From positions 30,872,699 to 30,936,698 of the forward strand of contig NC_066581.1 of NCBI RefSeq assembly GCF_024323335.1: a stretch of 64,000 bases of DNA, written 5' to 3'. Within the stretch, counting starts at the first letter, position 1; every line of letters starts with the position of its first letter. Below the pieces are notes generated by a model. It was not told the origin of the DNA and made no database searches. It saw nothing but the letters and a program-made list of their open reading frames with translations. Below are positions 59,407 to 64,000 of this stretch, piece after piece. This stretch comes from Lathyrus oleraceus. Lineage: Eukaryota; Streptophyta; Magnoliopsida; Fabales; Fabaceae. A program made the position numbers and the translations under genes.

Positions 59407-61208
59407 AGGAGATTCTGTATTTGAAAATGAAAGATTTTGATGAACATACGCTCGATGAAGAGCCAGAGCCTGGTTCCCGATGGAGTATGGTGTTCGATGG
59501 CGCTGTCAATCAGTAAGGAAATGATATTGGGGCAGTGATTATTACTCCTCAAGGCACATATTTTCCTTTTACAGTAGGGCTAACTTTCAAATGCACGAAT
59601 AATATGGCGGAGTATGAGGCTTATATTATGGGTTTGGAAGAATGTATTGATCTTAGGATCAAACATCTGGATGTTTATGGCGATTCGACCCTTGTTGTTA
59701 ATCAGATTAAAGGTGAATGGGAAACGAATCAGCCTGGCCTCATCCCATACAGAGATTATGCGAGGAGGATTTCAACTTTCTTTACTAAGATTGACTTCCA
59801 TCATATTCCTCGAGATGAGAATCAGATGGCAGATGCTCTTGCCACGCTTGCTTCAATGATTGTAGTGAAGTATTGGAATGAAGTCCCCAATATTACTATG
59901 ATGCGCTTGGATAGACCAGCTCACGTATTTGCAGTGGAGGAAGTAAAAGATGATAAGCCGTGGTATTATGATATCAAGGGTTTTCTTCAGAATCAGACTT
60001 ACCCGCCTGGGGCATCTGTCAAAGATAAGAAGACTTTGAGGAGATTATCTGGCAGTTTCTACCTTAATGGTGACATGCTTTATAAGAGGAATTTTGACAT
60101 GGTTCTGCTCAGATGCGTGGATAGACACGAAGTAGACCTGTTGATGACCGAATTTCATGAAGGTGCATTTGGTACTCATTCCAATGGACATGCTATGGAA
60201 AAGAATATGTTGAGAGCAGGCTACTATTGGCTGACAATGGAGTCTGACTGTTACAAGCACGTGAAGAAATGCCACAAGTGTCAGATTTATGCAGATAAGA
60301 TTCATGTTCCCCCAACACTTCAGAATTTTATTTCCTCACCATGGCCTTTCTCCATGTGGGGAATTGACATGATTGGCATGATTGAACCAAAGGCGTCAAA
60401 CGGTCACCGTTTTATTCTTGTAGCCATTGATTACTTCACCAAGTGGGTTGAAGCGACATCGTATACAAATGTGACCAGGCAGGTGGTTGTGAAGTTTATC
60501 AAGAACCAAGTCATATGCCAATATGGTGTGCCAGACAAGATCATTACTGATAATGGATCTAACTTGAATAATAAGATGATGAAAGAGCTGTGTAACGAGT
60601 TCAAGATTACGCATCATAATTCTTCTCCCTATAGACCCAAGATGAATGGGGCTGTTGAAGCTGCTAACAAGAACATCAAGAAAATTATTCAGAAGATGGT
60701 TGTTACATACAAAGATTGGCATGAGATGCTACCATTTGCTTTGCATGGCTATCGTACATCAGTTCGCACTTCAAGAGGGGCAACCCCTTTCTCTCTTGTA
60801 TATGGCATGGAGGTTGTGCTCCCCGTAGAGGTTGAGATCTCATCAATAAGAGTTTTGATGGAAGCCAAGTTGACTGAGGCTGAATGGGTTCAGAGTCGTT
60901 ATGACCAGTTGAACTTGATTGAAGAGAAGAGATTGACTGCCATGTGCCATGGTCAGTTATATCAACAAAGGATGAAGAAAGCCTTTGATAAGAAGTTCAA
61001 GCCTCGGGTGTCCCGATAAGGTGACCTCGTGCTCAAGAAAGTCTTTTCTTTCACGCCCGATTCCAGGGGCAAGTGGACTCCAAACTATGAAGGTCCATAC
61101 GTTGTTAAGAGAGCCTTTTCAGGTGGTGCTTTGTTGATTACAACTATGGATGGGGAAGATTTCACTCGTCTTGTGAATTCAGATGCAGTCAAGAAATATT
61201 TCTCCTAA
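59407..61208 (+). pseudogene. Element D pol, part 2: archaeal-type RNase H and integrase
   Basis: Archaeal-type RNase H about 59480-59870 (FDGAVN, YGDSTLVVNQ), integrase zinc region about 60115-60300 (CHKCQ), core about 60340-60720 (GIDMIG, TDNG, AVEAAN) and C-terminus to 61205. Breaks: TAA at 59514-59516 inside RNase H and TAA at 61017-61019 where B has Glu. The frame is otherwise well kept and close to that of A. Confidence 0.9.
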
Positions 61209-61227
61209 ATAAAAACAGAATAGCTTG

Positions 61228-61380
61228 CTAAGTTGAAAACCCGAAAGGGCAGCTTAGGCAAAAATGAGCGTCTCGGTGGATTGAAAACCCGAAAGGGCGG
61301 TCCAGGCAAAAGTTAGAGACATGAAAAAATAATAAACATATGTCCCACTAGATTGAGTACCTCACCCTGGGGGAATCTAG
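61228..61380 (+). other. Hairpin array after element D pol
   Basis: CTAAGTTG/CAGCTTAG with inner CCC-GAAA-GGG (61228-61257); TGGATTG/CGGTCCA with inner CCC-GAAA-GGG (61278-61305); CTAGATT/AATCTAG (61348-61380). Each is followed by GGCAAAA. Counterpart of 13147-13345 in A. Confidence 0.7.
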
Positions 61381-64000
61381 GCAAAAATTAGGGATTTGGC
61401 AAGTAACTGCATCCTGACAAGAGTTTTCCCTACAACTGTCACTTGTTAGGGATTCTCGCTCAATCGTCGTCAATTGAAGCGTCAAATACGGTGAATGCAG
61501 AGTTGGTGGAGAAACGGTCATTATGTTCAATGAAGCCCTTTCCATGTATATCACCAATTTCAAATTTGTAAAGATCCATGGAGTCTCGCCATTTGCGGAC
61601 TACCATCCTATTAAATAAATTTAAGCCTTTATCCAATTCTTTGCACTCTTATTTGTTTCTATTTAACAAATTTTTACATGTTTTAATCGATGAATATCAT
61701 TGTTTTAAACAAATAAAGTTTTTATAAACTGTTTTAAACAAAATGAACATTCACAAAGACTGAAGGATCAATGGAATGTCCTCAGTGCTTTCCCAAGGAT
61801 AGTATGATTTCCAAAAGGTAAGACATTGGTTCATATTCTGGCATGATTATTTCCTCTTCATCAGCTTTCAGTTGTTTCCTCAGCATGAAGTTAGTCCAGA
61901 AAGATTGGTGAAGGGTTTGTTCCCCTTTTCATCCCCAGCATGTCACGTGTTGACGAAGGATTCATTTCTGATTCCCTCATCCAAGGCAATTCCTTCAAGA
62001 ATGCTTCCAGTTTCCCCCAGCGGAGCAAATTGTTTTTTCTCCCCTTAGCCGATTTGTCTCTCCAGCGGTTAGAAGGGAATGTTTTGATTGACGTGTATCT
62101 GGTTGGTGTTGGTTCCCCATGGAATTTCACATCATTCCTTGGTACGCTCCCCAGTAGAGTTTCTTCTACGACGGATCTTATGAATATTTAGCGACCCGTT
62201 CCCGAGAATGGATGGAAAGTCTCCGTTGGAAGCTGTGACTCTGTTTGTCCCCAGCTGTGATCAATGTCTCCCCGTGATTCGATCGTCCCCCACCAGAGCT
62301 GAGTTCTCCTGTAGGCTTTGCCCTTCTTGTTGAGATGTTATGCCGGATGCCCGTTCGTGGTGTTCAGACCTGTTTGTGTTAGATATGTTTGTTTGTCAGC
62401 ATTAATCATATATAAATCTTGCATATGCATGCATAATCATAACATTCAGATATTCATAATTGAATTCTTTTCCATATATCTTTGCTTGTTATCTCCTACT
62501 ATTGGTGAAATGTTCTTCCCCAAGTATATGTTTGTGTCTGATCTCTCCATATAGAGTCATCCCCATAGGAAGGAAGTGTCTATCTTTTATTCTTTCTTCC
62601 CCACTGAGTTATGTCCTCGTGGATGATTATTGTTTCAGTCTCCCCCCAGGTGTGTATTGGGATGGGAATTACTCCCCTGAGTTATATCCTCATCGGATTG
62701 AGTCTTGTTTGACCATGTCTTTCTAGTTTGTTCCTAGACTTACTACTTTTCTAGTTATCCCCTGCAGTTCCCTGTGGTTTAGTTGTCCAATTGCTCGGTA
62801 ACCAGTAGTTGTTCATCCTTTTCCCCAGTGGATTTTGTGGCCTTCTACACAGTAGCCGATAGTTGTAAGCCCTATTTTTGTGGTTTTCTACCCAGTAACC
62901 GGTAGATGTAATCCCCTCTTTGTTGGTTATCTTTACCCAATAACCGGTATTGATATTCCTTCGTTTTTGAGTGTACCACCTAGTAACCGGTGATATATCT
63001 CTTGGATAATTGCTTTGTCAGGAAATTTATCCCTTGCGAGCCATCTTTCATTTACCCTTTGTTTGGTAATGATTGTTTCTCCTTCTGATTGGTCATCATT
63101 TTATACCCAATAAATGGTATCCCGATGTCCTTTCTTTTTGGTCGATTTATCTTTTATTAACCCAGTAACCGGTTGTGGATAATCTTCCATGGGAGTATGT
63201 TATCTACGTTATGACAGTAATAGACAATATATCTCATGCGCTCTTCAGTTGAAGTCTTTTTCTTCCCCAGTCGAGTAAGATTCATATTTCCTTGTGGAAT
63301 CGAATGTTCATCCTGTAAGACGAGTTTGCTTTGTCAGCCCTCCTTTCGGATGATGAGTGTCTTGGATATGATCCCAATTCACGCCTGGTTGGTCACCTAT
63401 TATGTGCCCAGTAACCGGTATCCCTGGTGTTCCTTCCTTCTGCTCCCTATTATGACGTTTTGTCCCCCGTGGAGTTAGATTTTCCTGAGTTGAGATGTGC
63501 CTTTTGGGTCCTCCTCATATGTTTCGGATGATTGATATCTCTCACCCTTATATCGGTCTTGGATATTCTTTCTCCATGAGCATGTTGTTCTCTCACCCAG
63601 TAACCGGTGTTTTGGTAACATGTCTCTCTTTGAGTTTATTACCCAGTAACCGGTAATATCTCGTTGTTTCCTCCTCAACTGAGTCCTTTGTGGACATCCC
63701 CGTCTGAGTCCGGATTTTATCCGATATATCCTTTGTGGATAGTTTTGCTGTATTGGCATATTCCCCAATACATGTATCTTTGCGTCAGCTCGAGTCTTTC
63801 CATCGATTTATTTTCGTGGAATCCCTTCGTGTCTCCCAACAAGTTCTTAAGTCGTGATCTGCTCACGCATTTTTACCTTATTTCCCCCAGTGTCTCTGTC
63901 TCCTTAGTGAGTGTGTTACTCCTATTGGATTTTTTCAGTTTCTCCTGATTTCTTTTCCTTTGTGGCAATTATTCACCATGAAGATTTTTATTCTGCATAC
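61381..64000 (+). repeat. Element D 3' UTR, running out of the window
   Basis: Non-coding. The first 400 bp match the B 3' UTR start (31915-32300, minus). TCCCCAGYRGAGT motifs occur, for example near 62013 and 62149. From about 62780 the motif CCCAGTAACCGGT and variants recur about ten times in 0.9 kb (62908, 63165, 63410, 63598 and others). No polypurine tract or 3' LTR is reached. Confidence 0.75.

Larger units (their letters stand above)
46370..64000 (+). mobile_element. Element D: old Ogre-like element, 5' LTR mostly beyond element C, 3' end outside window
   Basis: Order: LTR tail, PBS 46641-46658, leader, ORF1, gag-pro, intron, pol (split by solo LTR E), hairpin array and 3' UTR. Numerous stops and frameshifts mark it as long inactive. 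Its family is that of B and C by LTR tail, hairpins and 3' UTR. The left part of its 5' LTR must lie left of element C, outside the window, if C inserted into it. Confidence 0.88.

Overview
The window is plant nuclear DNA, probably from a large-genome legume (Pisum/Vicia/Lathyrus type; the taxon is inferred from Ogre/Tat-like elements, not proven). I found no host gene. Almost every base can be assigned to nested LTR retrotransposons of the Ty3/gypsy Tat lineage. Evidence for this lineage: very long LTRs (about 4.7-5.4 kb), a primer binding site of the form TGGCGACTCTGYTGGGGA (tRNA-Arg type), a second (archaeal-type) RNase H between the Ty3 RNase H and integrase, an intron-like spacer between protease and reverse transcriptase, and long repetitive 3' UTRs.

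Layout. Positions 1-101 are the tip of a minus-strand LTR of family A. Element A (287-21538, plus) is full length: LTRs 287-5027 and 16721-21538, gag-pro 6098-9421, pol 9663-13137, and a repetitive 3' UTR. Element B (22627-40372, minus) has LTRs 22627-28015 and 34985-40372 and perfect CCAGT target duplications. Its coding region is almost entirely deleted. Both A and B sit in the 3' UTR of element C, seen as three segments (102-286, 21539-22626, 40373-41268) followed by C's 3' LTR (41269-46369). C appears to have landed in the 5' LTR of element D, whose LTR tail, leader, ORF1, gag-pro and pol run from about 46370 to 61208 and whose 3' UTR leaves the window at 64000. A solo LTR of a third family, E (54439-59406), splits D's pol. 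B, C and D belong to one LTR family (TGTAAGACCCC...GCTACA). A, E and the left fragment belong to related families ending GCGACA.

Relative age. D must predate C and E, and C must predate A and B. LTR comparison by eye gives about 2% divergence for A (first 600 bp) and about 0.6% for B (about 30 differences over 5.39 kb), so B is the youngest datable insertion. A's genes are broken by single nonsense codons. D carries several stops and frameshifts. B has lost most of its coding capacity and must have been mobilised in trans.

Beyond the gene content, the window shows recurring non-coding architecture shared by families that otherwise differ. In the LTRs: a GTCAAC (W-box) cluster, a conserved block of about 75 bp, a TATA box, a GGTGTGACA/TGTCACACC palindrome, a hairpin with a TGTTA loop and compensatory changes, and a GATTGGCAT minisatellite. 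In the body: a splice donor GTAA overlapping the gag-pro stop, a tandem array of hairpins just after pol, and 3' UTRs full of motifs complementary to the PBS.
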